DNA of 21,285 nucleotides from Oscillospiraceae bacterium. GTDB taxonomy: Bacteria > Bacillota_A > Clostridia > Oscillospirales > Oscillospiraceae. The notes beneath the pieces are model-generated. The model saw only the letters and a list, made by a program, of their open reading frames with translations. It did no database searches and was not told the DNA's origin. The position numbers and the translations under genes are program-made. Positions 14,094 through 20,852 of this stretch are shown here, in pieces. The stretch is taken from positions 1 to 21,285 of the forward strand of contig JAGBAI010000173.1 in NCBI GenBank assembly GCA_017939025.1, read 5' to 3'. Numbering within the stretch: position 1 is the first letter of the stretch; the number at the start of each line of letters is the position of its first letter.

Positions 14094-15371
14094 TTACCGT
14101 TCCTTCGGTTCATTATGCCGCCGGGCACTGGTACGGCCTTCAGGCCTGATCTCGCCCACTGCCAACAGAGAGCGTTTCGTCAGATAGGGGCCCACCAGCT
14201 CATAGATCAGCACCGCAAACAGCACCACATTCCGGGCCAGCGCACCGTCGGGCAGTGTTGCCGCCGTGAGCGCCATTCCCAGTGCGACACCTGCCTGAGG
14301 CAGCAGTGTGATGCCAAGGTTACCGGTAATGGGTTTGGACTGTGCAGTCAGGCGGCAGCTGATGGCAGCACCGAAATACTTGCCTGCACTGCGGGACAGA
14401 ATATACAGGATACCCACCAGAATGGTCACCGGCTGGGCCAGCACCTGCAGATCCAGCTCCGCGCCGGAAATGACGAAAAACAGCACATTCAGCGGCATGA
14501 CCCAATTGTCCACACGCTCCATCAATTCTTCCGATGTAGAACAGACATTGCAGAAAATGGTACCGGCCATCATACATACCAGCAGCAGTGAAAAGCCGCA
14601 GTGTACCGGGCCCACAGTAAATTCCAGCGTAGACAGGCCCACCGACAGCAGAACAAAGGCCACAGAGAGGGTCATACGCTTACTTCTGGAGTGGAAGAAT
14701 TGCTCTGTCCAGTTCAGCAGCCAACCGATGGCACTGCCCAGCCCCAGAGACAGAATAATTTCCGCCATGGGCTCCACCACTACAGCCAACGCACTGACCT
14801 GTCCATTGGACAGTGCCGTGGCTATGCCATAGGACACAGAGAACAGAACCAGGCCCACCGCATCGTCAATGGCAACCACCAGCATCAGCAGCCGGGTCAG
14901 AGGGCCGTCAGCTTTATACTGCCGAACCACCATCAGCGTTGCCGCAGGTGCAGTAGCGGAGGCAATCGCACCCAGGGTAATGGCGCAGGGAACGGAAATG
15001 ACACTGGGAAAGCAGAAATGCAGCGCAATAAGCACCAGATCCACCACGACCGTTGTAATAACGGCCTGCAAAATACCGATGGTGATGGCGGCTGCACCCA
15101 TGGTCCGCAGCTGGCTCAACCGGAATTCATTGCCGATGGTAAAGGCGATAAAACCCAGCGCTGTTTGCGTCACCACGGAAAGAGCCTCAACCTGATGCAG
15201 AGAATTGAAACCCATTCCTGGAATCCCCAGTCTGCCCAGGCAGAAAGGGCCCAGCAGCAATCCGGCCAGCAGATACGCCGTAACAGCCGGGAGATTCATA
15301 AGCTTGGTCAAACGGGAAAGCATCAGGCCGCCAATCAGAGCAGCAGCAAGACAAATCAAATAAATTTCCAT
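14094..15371 (-). CDS. CPA2-type cation/proton antiporter
   Basis: A 425-residue membrane protein of the monovalent cation:proton antiporter-2 family, expected to exchange Na+ or K+ for H+ across the cytoplasmic membrane. About 12 hydrophobic segments are seen. Signature regions are LPAVTAYLLAGLLLGP near residues 27-42, GAIASATAPAATLMVVRQY (134-152), and the acidic pair in VVAIDDAVGL (D169, D170), the proposed ion site. There is no C-terminal TrkA-N nucleotide-binding domain; the protein ends with a short basic tail. The start is set at ATG 15371 (GAGGAAGG upstream); a 36-residue in-frame extension would overlap the promoter. Confidence 0.92.
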   Translation of the reverse strand: MEIYLICLAAALIGGLMLSRLTKLMNLPAVTAYLLAGLLLGPFCLGRLGIPGMGFNSLHQVEALSVVTQTALGFIAFTIGNEFRLSQLRTMGAAAITIGILQAVITTVVVDLVLIALHFCFPSVISVPCAITLGAIASATAPAATLMVVRQYKADGPLTRLLMLVVAIDDAVGLVLFSVSYGIATALSNGQVSALAVVVEPMAEIILSLGLGSAIGWLLNWTEQFFHSRSKRMTLSVAFVLLSVGLSTLEFTVGPVHCGFSLLLVCMMAGTIFCNVCSTSEELMERVDNWVMPLNVLFFVISGAELDLQVLAQPVTILVGILYILSRSAGKYFGAAISCRLTAQSKPITGNLGITLLPQAGVALGMALTAATLPDGALARNVVLFAVLIYELVGPYLTKRSLLAVGEIRPEGRTSARRHNEPKER

Positions 15372-15434
15372 AAAAATGTTGCCTTCCTCAAAACAAGATA
15401 ACCATTTGGAATCGTTTCCATTTTTGGCCCGCAC

Positions 15435-15463
15435 ATCATAGCACTTCCCAGAGCAAAGTTCAA
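15435..15463 (-). promoter_or_regulatory. sigma-A type promoter of the antiporter gene
   Basis: The minus strand has TTGAAC (15463-15458) and TATGAT (15440-15435), 17 bases apart. The leader is about 60 bases and contains the small palindrome GGAAACGATTCC. Confidence 0.75.
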
Positions 15464-15567
15464 GATTCAATCCCACCAAATATTTTCCTGAAACTGGAAA
15501 TGATTTAGTAATTACTTATAAATTCCAACTTTTATTTTTGTTTATTTTGCTCATTTCCCAAAATGAT

Positions 15568-15590
15568 AACCACGCGCAAAACGCGTGGTT
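15568..15590. terminator. hairpin in gene-free stretch
   Basis: A 9-bp stem, aaccacgcg with cgcgtggtt, and a 5-base loop. It lacks a long U-tract on either strand. It is one of several hairpins in the stretch 15480-15920, where I see no convincing gene. Confidence 0.45.
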
Positions 15591-15720
15591 TGCTCAATAC
15601 CTAAAAGGTCATATTGTTCGTTATCCGGCTTTCTTCTTGCGTGGCCCTCTGGCTTGGAGTTGGGCAAGATTGGATCACCATTGGGGAAATACGCTTGCTC
15701 ATAACGGGTAAAATAAACAA

Positions 15721-15765
15721 ATAATCCGAACCCTTTTCCAATTCGGAAAATCTGGTTCGGATTAT
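15721..15765 (-). terminator. two-tier hairpin with U-rich tail
   Basis: An outer 12-bp stem, ataatccgaacc (15721-15732) with ggttcggattat (15754-15765), encloses an inner stem ttttcc/ggaaaa. On the minus strand it is followed by TTGTTTATTTT, consistent with a terminator downstream of tRNA genes. Confidence 0.6.
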
Positions 15766-15775
15766 ATTGGTTTGG

Positions 15776-15794
15776 TGCCGGTGACCGGACTCGA
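15776..15794 (-). repeat. 19-bp copy of the tRNA-Leu 3' end
   Basis: The 19 bases tgccggtgaccggactcga are repeated exactly at 15920-15938. On the minus strand they read TCGAGTCCGGTCACCGGCA, the T-arm and acceptor 3' strand of a tRNA, here followed by CCA. No other part of a tRNA accompanies this copy. The segment between the copies has further dyads (gattccg/cggaatc at 15809-15828, cagatgtcc/ggacatctg at 15833-15853). Confidence 0.7.
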
Positions 15795-15881
15795 TTACAT
15801 TATGGTGTCGATTCCGTCCAGCCGGAATCGAGCAGATGTCCACCGGACATCTGCATCTGATGGGTTCGAGTCTGCCAATGT

Positions 15882-15921
15882 CATAACAAAAGGGCACCCT
15901 ATCGGGTGCCCTTTTGTTATG
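15882..15921. terminator. terminator abutting the tRNA-Leu fragment
   Basis: A perfect 18-bp stem (cataacaaaagggcaccc and complement) with loop TATC directly follows the tRNA fragment on the minus strand. The CCCTTTTGTTATG arm supplies the U-rich side. It looks like the original terminator of the tRNA gene. Confidence 0.85.
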
Positions 15922-15971
15922 CCGGTGACCGGACTCGAACCGGTACGCCATCGCTGGCGGCGGATTTTGAG
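15921..15971 (-). pseudogene. 3' half of tRNA-Leu(CAA), probable attachment-site scar
   Basis: Reading the minus strand, CTCAAAA TCCGC is an anticodon loop with CAA and the 3' anticodon strand. A long variable arm (GCCAGCGATGGC) typical of leucine tRNAs follows, then the T-arm CCGGTTCGAGTCCGG and the acceptor strand TCACCGGC. The upstream half is absent: the preceding CCTCTGCG cannot pair with TCCGC, so the break lies at the anticodon loop. Tyrosine recombinases often use exactly the anticodon-loop-to-3'-end segment as core site, so this fits one end of an integrated element lying to the right. Confidence 0.8.
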
Positions 15972-16269
15972 CGCAGAGGTTTTTCGCGAATCTGGGGGCA
16001 TTCAGAGGTGCTGAACGGTACCATCCACTTGGCGAAGCGCATCAAAACCATGCAAATCCATCGCAAAAACTTATATTTTTCCCAATTTTCAAGATTATCA
16101 AATTCTTTTCAAACACTATAAATTCAAGGCAATTTGCAGAGAATTTTTGCACGTTGGAGGGATGCGGGAGGGATCCCCCTTCTTTCCCGCGTACTGTCCC
16201 TTAAATCCACCACATAAAAGATACATCCCTCCCGTCATTGACAATATGATTTTTGAGAGGATTGATCTT

Positions 16270-16512
16270 ATGAAAAACCGAAAATACTACCGCAACCGTT
16301 TCGCAGATTATCCCGATGTTCTGACGGTTCCGCAGTTCTGTAACATGATGGGCGGCATCTGCGACAAGACTGCCAGGAAGCTGATCCATGAAAACCATGT
16401 AAAGCATCTCCATGTTCGCAATGCCTATCTGATTCCAAAGGAATGGGCCATCGACTATATCCTCAGCACCCATTACGCCAAGTACCGCCCCGTGCTCAAG
16501 GGGAAGGTATAA
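16270..16512 (+). CDS. excisionase-like small DNA-binding protein
   Basis: An 80-residue basic protein. Start ATG 16270 follows GAGAGG at 9 bases; an upstream in-frame stretch to 16147 has no ribosome-binding site. The pattern YPDVLTVPQFCNMMGG, then CDKTARKLIHENHVKHLHVRN, then YLIPKEWAIDYIL is that of the winged-helix MerR/excisionase domain: a helix-turn-helix, a short wing and a conserved proline-lysine entry to the last helix. Excisionases bend attachment-site DNA and steer the integrase to excision. With tRNA scar and transposon relics beside it, this is the best-preserved gene of the remnant. It could instead be a general HTH accessory protein. Confidence 0.75.
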   Translation: MKNRKYYRNRFADYPDVLTVPQFCNMMGGICDKTARKLIHENHVKHLHVRNAYLIPKEWAIDYILSTHYAKYRPVLKGKV

Positions 16513-16528
16513 TAGGGAGGCGCTTATT

Positions 16529-16681
16529 ATGGAACTGAACTATATTCGCTGCGGGGATTATTACATTCCCGAACTGAAAGCAGCAACCCCTATGCTTTGG
16601 GTACAACGTATGAATAATATTCGGAACCGGGCAGAGGAGATAGTCCTCCGGGAACTGGTCTACGGGGAGGCGATGGTATGA
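16529..16681 (+). pseudogene. internally deleted TnpV (transposon-encoded protein)
   Basis: A 50-codon frame with GGGAGG upstream and an ATGA overlap to the next gene. Its N-terminus (MELNYIRCGDYYIPELK) looks like the start of TnpV and its C-terminus (MLWVQRMNNIRNRAEEIVLREL) like the end of TnpV, a protein of roughly 110-130 residues found in clostridial transposons. The middle, including the usual tryptophan-arginine rich region, is missing, but the frame is kept. I recognise the two ends from memory of the family; an alignment would confirm it. The short product may still be made. Confidence 0.7.
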
Positions 16682-16965
16682 GTATTTTGGAAGAATTCTG
16701 GTACGATAACATTGAACCAACAGAATACGATACCAGCTCAAGTAAAGAATACAAAGAAATGCTCCAGCTGATCAGCCGGAATGAAGAAAAGCTGCCTGCC
16801 ACCATGACAGATTCACAAAAAGACCTGTTCTCCAGATATCAGGACTGTGTACGGGAATTCCAAACTATGGCAGAATATTTGCTGTTTCAGAACAGTTTCC
16901 GGTTGGGAGCAAGGATGATGTTGGAGATCATGGAAGCCGATCCTGTGAATCACAGCTACAAATAA
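16678..16965 (+). CDS. DUF6809-like protein of mobile elements
   Basis: A 95-residue acidic, helical protein beginning MSILEEFWYDNIEP. A mid-protein DSQKDLFSRYQDCVREF segment is followed by an FRLGARMMLEIME C-terminus. This layout matches the small DUF6809 family often found beside TnpV in clostridial mobile elements; the function is unknown. Its ATG overlaps the TnpV-remnant stop by 4 bases and lies 7 bases after GGGGAGG, so it is probably translated by coupling. It ends shortly before a strong terminator. The frame is intact, which suggests recent loss of the rest of the element or a retained role. Confidence 0.75.
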   Translation: MSILEEFWYDNIEPTEYDTSSSKEYKEMLQLISRNEEKLPATMTDSQKDLFSRYQDCVREFQTMAEYLLFQNSFRLGARMMLEIMEADPVNHSYK

Positions 16966-16980
16966 CATCCGTTACATGCA

Positions 16981-17024
16981 AAAACAAGATAGCAGCGGTA
17001 TCAAAGCCGCTGCTATCTTGTTTT
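16981..17024. terminator. strong bidirectional terminator
   Basis: A perfect 18-bp stem, aaaacaagatagcagcgg with its complement, and an 8-base loop with A/T tails on both sides. It closes the plus-strand remnant genes and the minus-strand TauE/SafE operon. Confidence 0.92.
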
Positions 17025-17060
17025 TGTAGAATAACACGTTTAAGGAGGCTGTATGTTAGC

Positions 17061-17834
17061 TTATTTACTTAAAATCCAGGATACCACACTGACCAGAATC
17101 AGCACGGTACCTGCGGTGAGGTTCAGCTTGCGCTCGCTGACCTTGTTGGCAAACCGGGCAGAACCAACGGCACCGATGGTACACATGACAGTGACTACGA
17201 TGCTGGGGATCAGATCAACAGCAGCACCCATGGCAACATGGCTGACTGCACCGGTCAGCGCAACCAGGGTCATGATCATACTGCTGGTGCCAACGGCCAG
17301 CTTGGTGTCCATACCCATTATCATGGTCAGAACCATCAGCATCAGTGCACCGCCTGCAGATCCCATGAAGCCGCATTCCACGCCAATCAGGAAGCCCAGG
17401 ATCAGGGCGATGACGGTCTTGCGCTGGGCCTTCCGTTCCTCGGCTGCGGTAAGGTTCTCCTTCTTGGGTTTTGCGGGCATGAAGAATTTCACCGCCATAA
17501 ACAGATTGCTGATGATGACAAAATAGCTGATGCCGTTCTCACTCACCATACTGAACAGATAGCCTAAGTAGCTGCCCACCACAGCACCTGCAAAGGCAAC
17601 CACGGCCATGGGCATACCCTTCTTCATCTGGATATTGCCGTTTTTGTAGAAGGTCCAGCAGGTGACCATGGCGGAGGGCACATTGGCGATCAGAGACAGG
17701 GTCACGGCATCATAGCCGCTCCAGCCGCAGACGCTGCACAAAATGGGAGTCAGAACCATAGCGGCGGTCAGACCAGCCATGCCCGTCAGGACACCACCGG
17801 CAAGGCCTGCCAGAATATAAACAATATAGAGCAT
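17061..17834 (-). CDS. TauE/SafE (TSUP) family anion exporter
   Basis: A 257-residue membrane protein with about eight hydrophobic segments in two halves. Each half starts with a glycine-rich helix typical of TSUP proteins: GLAGGVLTGMAGLTAAMVLTP near the N-terminus and GFLIGVECGFMGSAGGALMLM in the middle. Relatives export sulfite, sulfoacetate or other small organosulfur or organic anions. The start has GGAG 7 bases upstream. It is last in a minus-strand operon, 11 bases after the SGNH hydrolase, so it might export a product or by-product of that pathway. The substrate cannot be read from sequence. Confidence 0.9.
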   Translation of the reverse strand: MLYIVYILAGLAGGVLTGMAGLTAAMVLTPILCSVCGWSGYDAVTLSLIANVPSAMVTCWTFYKNGNIQMKKGMPMAVVAFAGAVVGSYLGYLFSMVSENGISYFVIISNLFMAVKFFMPAKPKKENLTAAEERKAQRKTVIALILGFLIGVECGFMGSAGGALMLMVLTMIMGMDTKLAVGTSSMIMTLVALTGAVSHVAMGAAVDLIPSIVVTVMCTIGAVGSARFANKVSERKLNLTAGTVLILVSVVSWILSK

Positions 17835-17845
17835 CTTTTTTCTCC

Positions 17846-18565
17846 TTACTTACTGCTGATCACAGTGTAAACTTCCTGAGCAATGGCAGCTGCGCCCTCG
17901 TTGCTGGGATGGACGCCGTCCTTTTCAAACCATTCGGGATGCTGGGCGGTCAGTGCATAGATATCGATGAGGGTATAACCACGCTCTGCGGCAACTCCCC
18001 GGGTGATTTCCGCGATTTCCTCCACGATCAGAGGCTGGATATCATGATTGGCCACGCCCTCGGTCTGACCTTCCAGGAAGAAGGCGGAAGGCAGGGTGCA
18101 AAGGATGATCTCGCTATCGCCGTAAGTATCCAGCAGGCTCAGCAGGTCTGCCTTAAAAGCATCCGTACCCTTCCAGTTTTCCGGTTTCGAGTCATTGCTG
18201 CCCATCATAAATACAACATAGTCGGCATCATAGGCAAGGCTTTCCTGGTAATGGGGTAGGGTGCGGTAGGAGCGGTCTGCACCTGTCTGCACAGCAAAAC
18301 TGCTGACACCGTAGTTGTTTACATGGTATTTTTCGCCAAGCAGGTTCTGCAGAACAGCAGGATAGTTATTCTTGGGCCAACCGGAAATACCGTGACCGTA
18401 GGTGGTGCTGTCACCGGCGCAGGCGATCTTGATCTGGCCTTCTTTGGGCTCGGAAGTATTGCTCATACCGGACATACCATTAAAGTACAGGTAAGCAAAT
18501 CCACCGGCAACCATCAGAAGAATGATCAGAAGAATAATCATCAAAACTTTCAACACTTTTTTCAT
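17846..18565 (-). CDS. membrane-anchored SGNH/GDSL hydrolase
   Basis: A 239-residue protein with an N-terminal membrane anchor or signal (about residues 5-28) and an extracytoplasmic SGNH esterase domain. Catalytic blocks are GDSTTYG with nucleophile S53, NNYGVSS with G86, MMGSNDSKPE with N124, and DGVHPSNEG with D216 and H219, so the enzyme looks intact. It should remove or transfer ester groups, such as acetyl, on cell-surface or dietary glycans. It lies between an acyltransferase-like gene and the TauE/SafE exporter with gaps of 18 and 11 bases. The start fits a weak ribosome-binding site (AGAGATG region). Confidence 0.9.
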   Translation of the reverse strand: MKKVLKVLMIILLIILLMVAGGFAYLYFNGMSGMSNTSEPKEGQIKIACAGDSTTYGHGISGWPKNNYPAVLQNLLGEKYHVNNYGVSSFAVQTGADRSYRTLPHYQESLAYDADYVVFMMGSNDSKPENWKGTDAFKADLLSLLDTYGDSEIILCTLPSAFFLEGQTEGVANHDIQPLIVEEIAEITRGVAAERGYTLIDIYALTAQHPEWFEKDGVHPSNEGAAAIAQEVYTVISSK

Positions 18566-18583
18566 CTCTCTATATTCCTTCTT

Positions 18584-19873
18584 TTATTCCGCAGCGTAAG
18601 CGGTAATTTCTGCTACCATATCATCCAGGGTCTTCTGCAGAACCACCACATCCTCGTCAGTACACTGGACAGCAACCGCCAGAACACATTCCCCATCGAA
18701 GCTGATGACAGAGATCTGCATACCGGGCTTTTTCTTCAGAGGGCCGCCGAAGATGCCGCCGTTGGGGACAATGCCGTCCAGGGCGAAATCGGCGCACTTC
18801 AGATTGCCCAGATTGGTGACACCCACTGGGGCAGTGCCATAAACTTTACCCATAATCTCCAGCAGCAAACCGATGGGAACTTTTCTTGCCAGGGCGTGAA
18901 CAATGGGCATGCCTTCCAGACCGGCAAGAGGATTTTCCTTGACCTTAGTTGTCTGTTCGGCAATGATGGCCAGGGTTTCGCTAAAGGACTGAGAAACACC
19001 GTTTTCCAGCAGCGTCATAAAGGAGCCGGACATATTGCACAGACCCTCAGATTCCCCGTCCACGCAATGACGGCGCAGATCCATGGTGGAGTTCATGCAC
19101 ATGGGCGCAGAAGCATCGATCCCCTCCATCTTTGCATAGGCGTGGTAGGTAGCAGCGATCATCATATCATTGACGGAAGCGCCAACGCCCTTTGCCTTTT
19201 TCCGGGCGGCGTTCATGACGTCAGCGGGAATCTTCTTCAGTACCAGCCGGTTCCGTCCCGGTTCCTCATTGGGATAGGGATAGAAGGAGCGGACATTGGA
19301 AGAGGAAGGAGAGGATTTTTGCAGCTTCTTCATATCTTCCTTGCTAACTGTATCATAGACCTTTTCGGGGGCGCGGCTGCCGTTTTTGATCTGCAAAGCG
19401 TCAGCATTGCCGGTCTGAGCAATCCTATTATAGGCTTCCATCAGCTTGGCAAGCAGATACTTGCCATCGCCGCCGTCCACCACCAGATGGCTCATGCGGA
19501 CAACCACGCAGCTTGCGGTTTTGCTCTGCACCAAAGTGCAGTGGATCTGGACCTTGTCCTCAGAGTAAACAGGCAGCAGAGACAGGGAGTTGGCCGTCAC
19601 CACAGGATCACCGTCGGTTTCCACGTAAAGGAAGTAGTTGCTTTCATCCATGTTCTCATTCAGCTTCCAGTGGGCGCTGATACCCTCGGTGAAGAAAGTG
19701 CCGTGGAGTACATCCACACTTTCCACCACCGCCTTGATGGCCTTACGGAGGATGTCCACATCCACGATACCGGGGTAATTCAGCACAAAGCGAACAGTAT
19801 TGTCATTAAAATCCCGGAGAATGAACTGACCGCGCTCACCGCCGCCTGCTTTGATGATCTTGGGTCTTGCCAT
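18584..19873 (-). CDS. condensation/alcohol-acetyltransferase-like acyltransferase
   Basis: A 429-residue cytosolic protein of the CoA-dependent acyltransferase (chloramphenicol acetyltransferase/condensation) superfamily. The catalytic HxxxDG motif is RMSHLVVDGGD (H129, D133, G134). The second half has a VGASVNDMMIAATYHAY segment and a VGVTNLGNL bridge typical of the two-lobed fold. No carrier-protein or adenylation domain is present, so it is a stand-alone enzyme, perhaps making esters or acylated lipids. AAAGGAG precedes the ATG by 9 bases. It is first in a three-gene operon with an SGNH hydrolase and TauE/SafE exporter. The acyl donor and acceptor are unknown. Confidence 0.85.
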   Translation of the reverse strand: MARPKIIKAGGGERGQFILRDFNDNTVRFVLNYPGIVDVDILRKAIKAVVESVDVLHGTFFTEGISAHWKLNENMDESNYFLYVETDGDPVVTANSLSLLPVYSEDKVQIHCTLVQSKTASCVVVRMSHLVVDGGDGKYLLAKLMEAYNRIAQTGNADALQIKNGSRAPEKVYDTVSKEDMKKLQKSSPSSSNVRSFYPYPNEEPGRNRLVLKKIPADVMNAARKKAKGVGASVNDMMIAATYHAYAKMEGIDASAPMCMNSTMDLRRHCVDGESEGLCNMSGSFMTLLENGVSQSFSETLAIIAEQTTKVKENPLAGLEGMPIVHALARKVPIGLLLEIMGKVYGTAPVGVTNLGNLKCADFALDGIVPNGGIFGGPLKKKPGMQISVISFDGECVLAVAVQCTDEDVVVLQKTLDDMVAEITAYAAE

Positions 19874-19928
19874 AATGATAAACTCCTTTCAATTCGGGGA
19901 TATTGCTGCATTTTATGATGTCATTTTT

Positions 19929-19957
19929 ATTATAACTATGCCATTTTGCACAATCAA
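19929..19957 (-). promoter_or_regulatory. sigma-A promoter of the acyltransferase operon
   Basis: The minus strand has TTGATT (19957-19952) and perfect TATAAT (19934-19929), separated by 17 bases. No obvious TetR palindrome overlaps it. Confidence 0.85.
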
Positions 19958-19980
19958 CAAACAATGCGGGTACAATGTGG

Positions 19981-20173
19981 AAACTCCGACAATCCAAAAA
20001 GATTGTCGGAGTTTTTCTTATACGAGTTTTTAATAAACAGCCAAAGCTGTTTTATTCGGCTGCTTCAAAAGCAGCCTGCGGCGCAGCCGAAAAAACGAAG
20101 TCAATACGTTTTTTGCCGCCAAGGCGGCGTGCCATACCTATGGCACGATAAAATGGCAGCAGACCATTTTATC
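19981..20173. repeat. array of seven consecutive hairpins
   Basis: Nearly every base of this 193-base stretch lies in a stem: aaactccgacaatc with its complement (19981-20014); aataaacagc/gctgttttatt (20032-20056); ggctgctt/aagcagcc (20058-20076), able to re-pair with a downstream cagccg; aaaaaacg/cgtttttt (20090-20114); gccgcc/ggcggc (20115-20128); gtgccata/tatggcac (20129-20146); gataaaatgg/ccattttatc (20147-20173). The first could be a terminator on the plus strand (T-run at 20012-20016). The array lies just downstream of the TetR gene and no ORF with a ribosome-binding site is seen in it. Confidence 0.75.
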
Positions 20174-20184
20174 AAAAATAAGTA

Positions 20185-20781
20185 TTATTCCCGCATCCAG
20201 TCGGTCTCCAGGAATGCTCTTGCTGACTGGCAAATGATATCTCCAATTTGTGAAGAAACCTGATCCAGCGTACAGTCCAGTTTTCCTTCTGCCCAACGCT
20301 GATAGGCATTGATTATGCCTCCCAGGAAGAAATGGACCCGGATGCCAAACAACGCAGATTCCCGTACCGTTTCCGGAATATCAGAATTGTGCATAATATC
20401 GTATTCCATCATTTCCTGAAGCCGTTCGCTTTTGCGCTGGATGTTTTCCGATAAACCTAAACGCTGCATCAGTTCCAGATTTTGCTCCATGGTTGTGGCA
20501 ATGCAGTCAAGATATGGCTTCGGGTCTTTCAGAATATTCCGGAACAGGATCTGCTGAAACAGCTCCATATTGCGCTGAATGATCTCTTCCTGCATTTCAT
20601 CCACGATTCCGTAGATGTCCGGATAGTGGGCATAGAAAGTAGAGCGGTTCAGGTCTGCCCGGGCAACAATATCGGTGACTGTGATTTTGTGAAATCCCTT
20701 CTCTTTCAGCAGTGCTTCAAAAGCCTCCCGGATCATCTGCCGGGAGCGGCGTGCATTTCGGTTTTCTTTTCGTTCTGTCAT
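20185..20781 (-). CDS. TetR/AcrR family transcriptional regulator
   Basis: A 198-residue dimeric repressor type. Start ATG 20781-20779 follows AGAGG at 9 bases; a longer in-frame start at 20811 falls within the preceding terminator hairpin. The N-terminal helix-turn-helix reads IREAFEALLKEKGFHKITVTDIVARADLNRSTFYAHYPD (about residues 17-55), the standard TetR layout including the STFYxHY recognition helix end. The C-terminal ligand domain is variable, as usual. It lies upstream of, and in the same orientation as, the acyltransferase-SGNH-TauE operon, separated by the hairpin array and that operon's own promoter, so it is a plausible regulator of it. The ligand is unknown. Confidence 0.92.
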   Translation of the reverse strand: MTERKENRNARRSRQMIREAFEALLKEKGFHKITVTDIVARADLNRSTFYAHYPDIYGIVDEMQEEIIQRNMELFQQILFRNILKDPKPYLDCIATTMEQNLELMQRLGLSENIQRKSERLQEMMEYDIMHNSDIPETVRESALFGIRVHFFLGGIINAYQRWAEGKLDCTLDQVSSQIGDIICQSARAFLETDWMRE

Positions 20782-20802
20782 TGTGGTAAACCTCTGGGCC
20801 TG

Positions 20803-20830
20803 CAAAAGCACCGGCGATTTCAGCCGGTGC
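20803..20830 (-). terminator. terminator of the epimerase-like gene
   Basis: The minus strand reads GCACCGGC, a 7-base loop, GCCGGTGC and TTTT, placed 23 bases after the stop of the upstream gene and before the TetR start. Confidence 0.85.
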
Positions 20831-20852
20831 CTTCGCGGAACGAAAAAGGTGA

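Larger units (their letters stand above)
15921..16980. mobile_element. remnant of an integrated element next to tRNA-Leu
   Basis: The orientation of the tRNA 3' half predicts that the inserted DNA lies on its right. There follow about 300 bases without a gene I can name (15972-16269, A/T-rich in 16060-16140), an excisionase-like gene, an internally deleted TnpV and a DUF6809 gene closed by a strong terminator. No integrase or relaxase remains and the second attachment site is not in the window. The boundaries are inferred. Confidence 0.55.

Noticed and set aside
15601..15710. Short minus-strand frame beginning MSKRISPMVIQ
   Set aside because: It has no ribosome-binding site and no family I recognise. 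It might be a gene relic, but I cannot support it.
15776..15860. Possible second complete tRNA
   Set aside because: Only the 19-base T-arm/acceptor end is present. The remaining sequence forms unrelated hairpins and no cloverleaf.
15601..15951. 116-codon minus-strand frame across the tRNA-Leu region
   Set aside because: The peptide (MAYRFESGHRH...) is the typical artefact of translating tRNA T-arm and terminator sequence, and it crosses several hairpins.
18323..19918. 531-codon plus-strand open frame opposite the SGNH and acyltransferase genes
   Set aside because: It runs antisense across two well-supported genes and their spacer, lacks a start signal and resembles no protein family.
19981..20173. 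CRISPR array
   Set aside because: The hairpins all differ in sequence and spacing; no repeat is reused and no cas gene is nearby.
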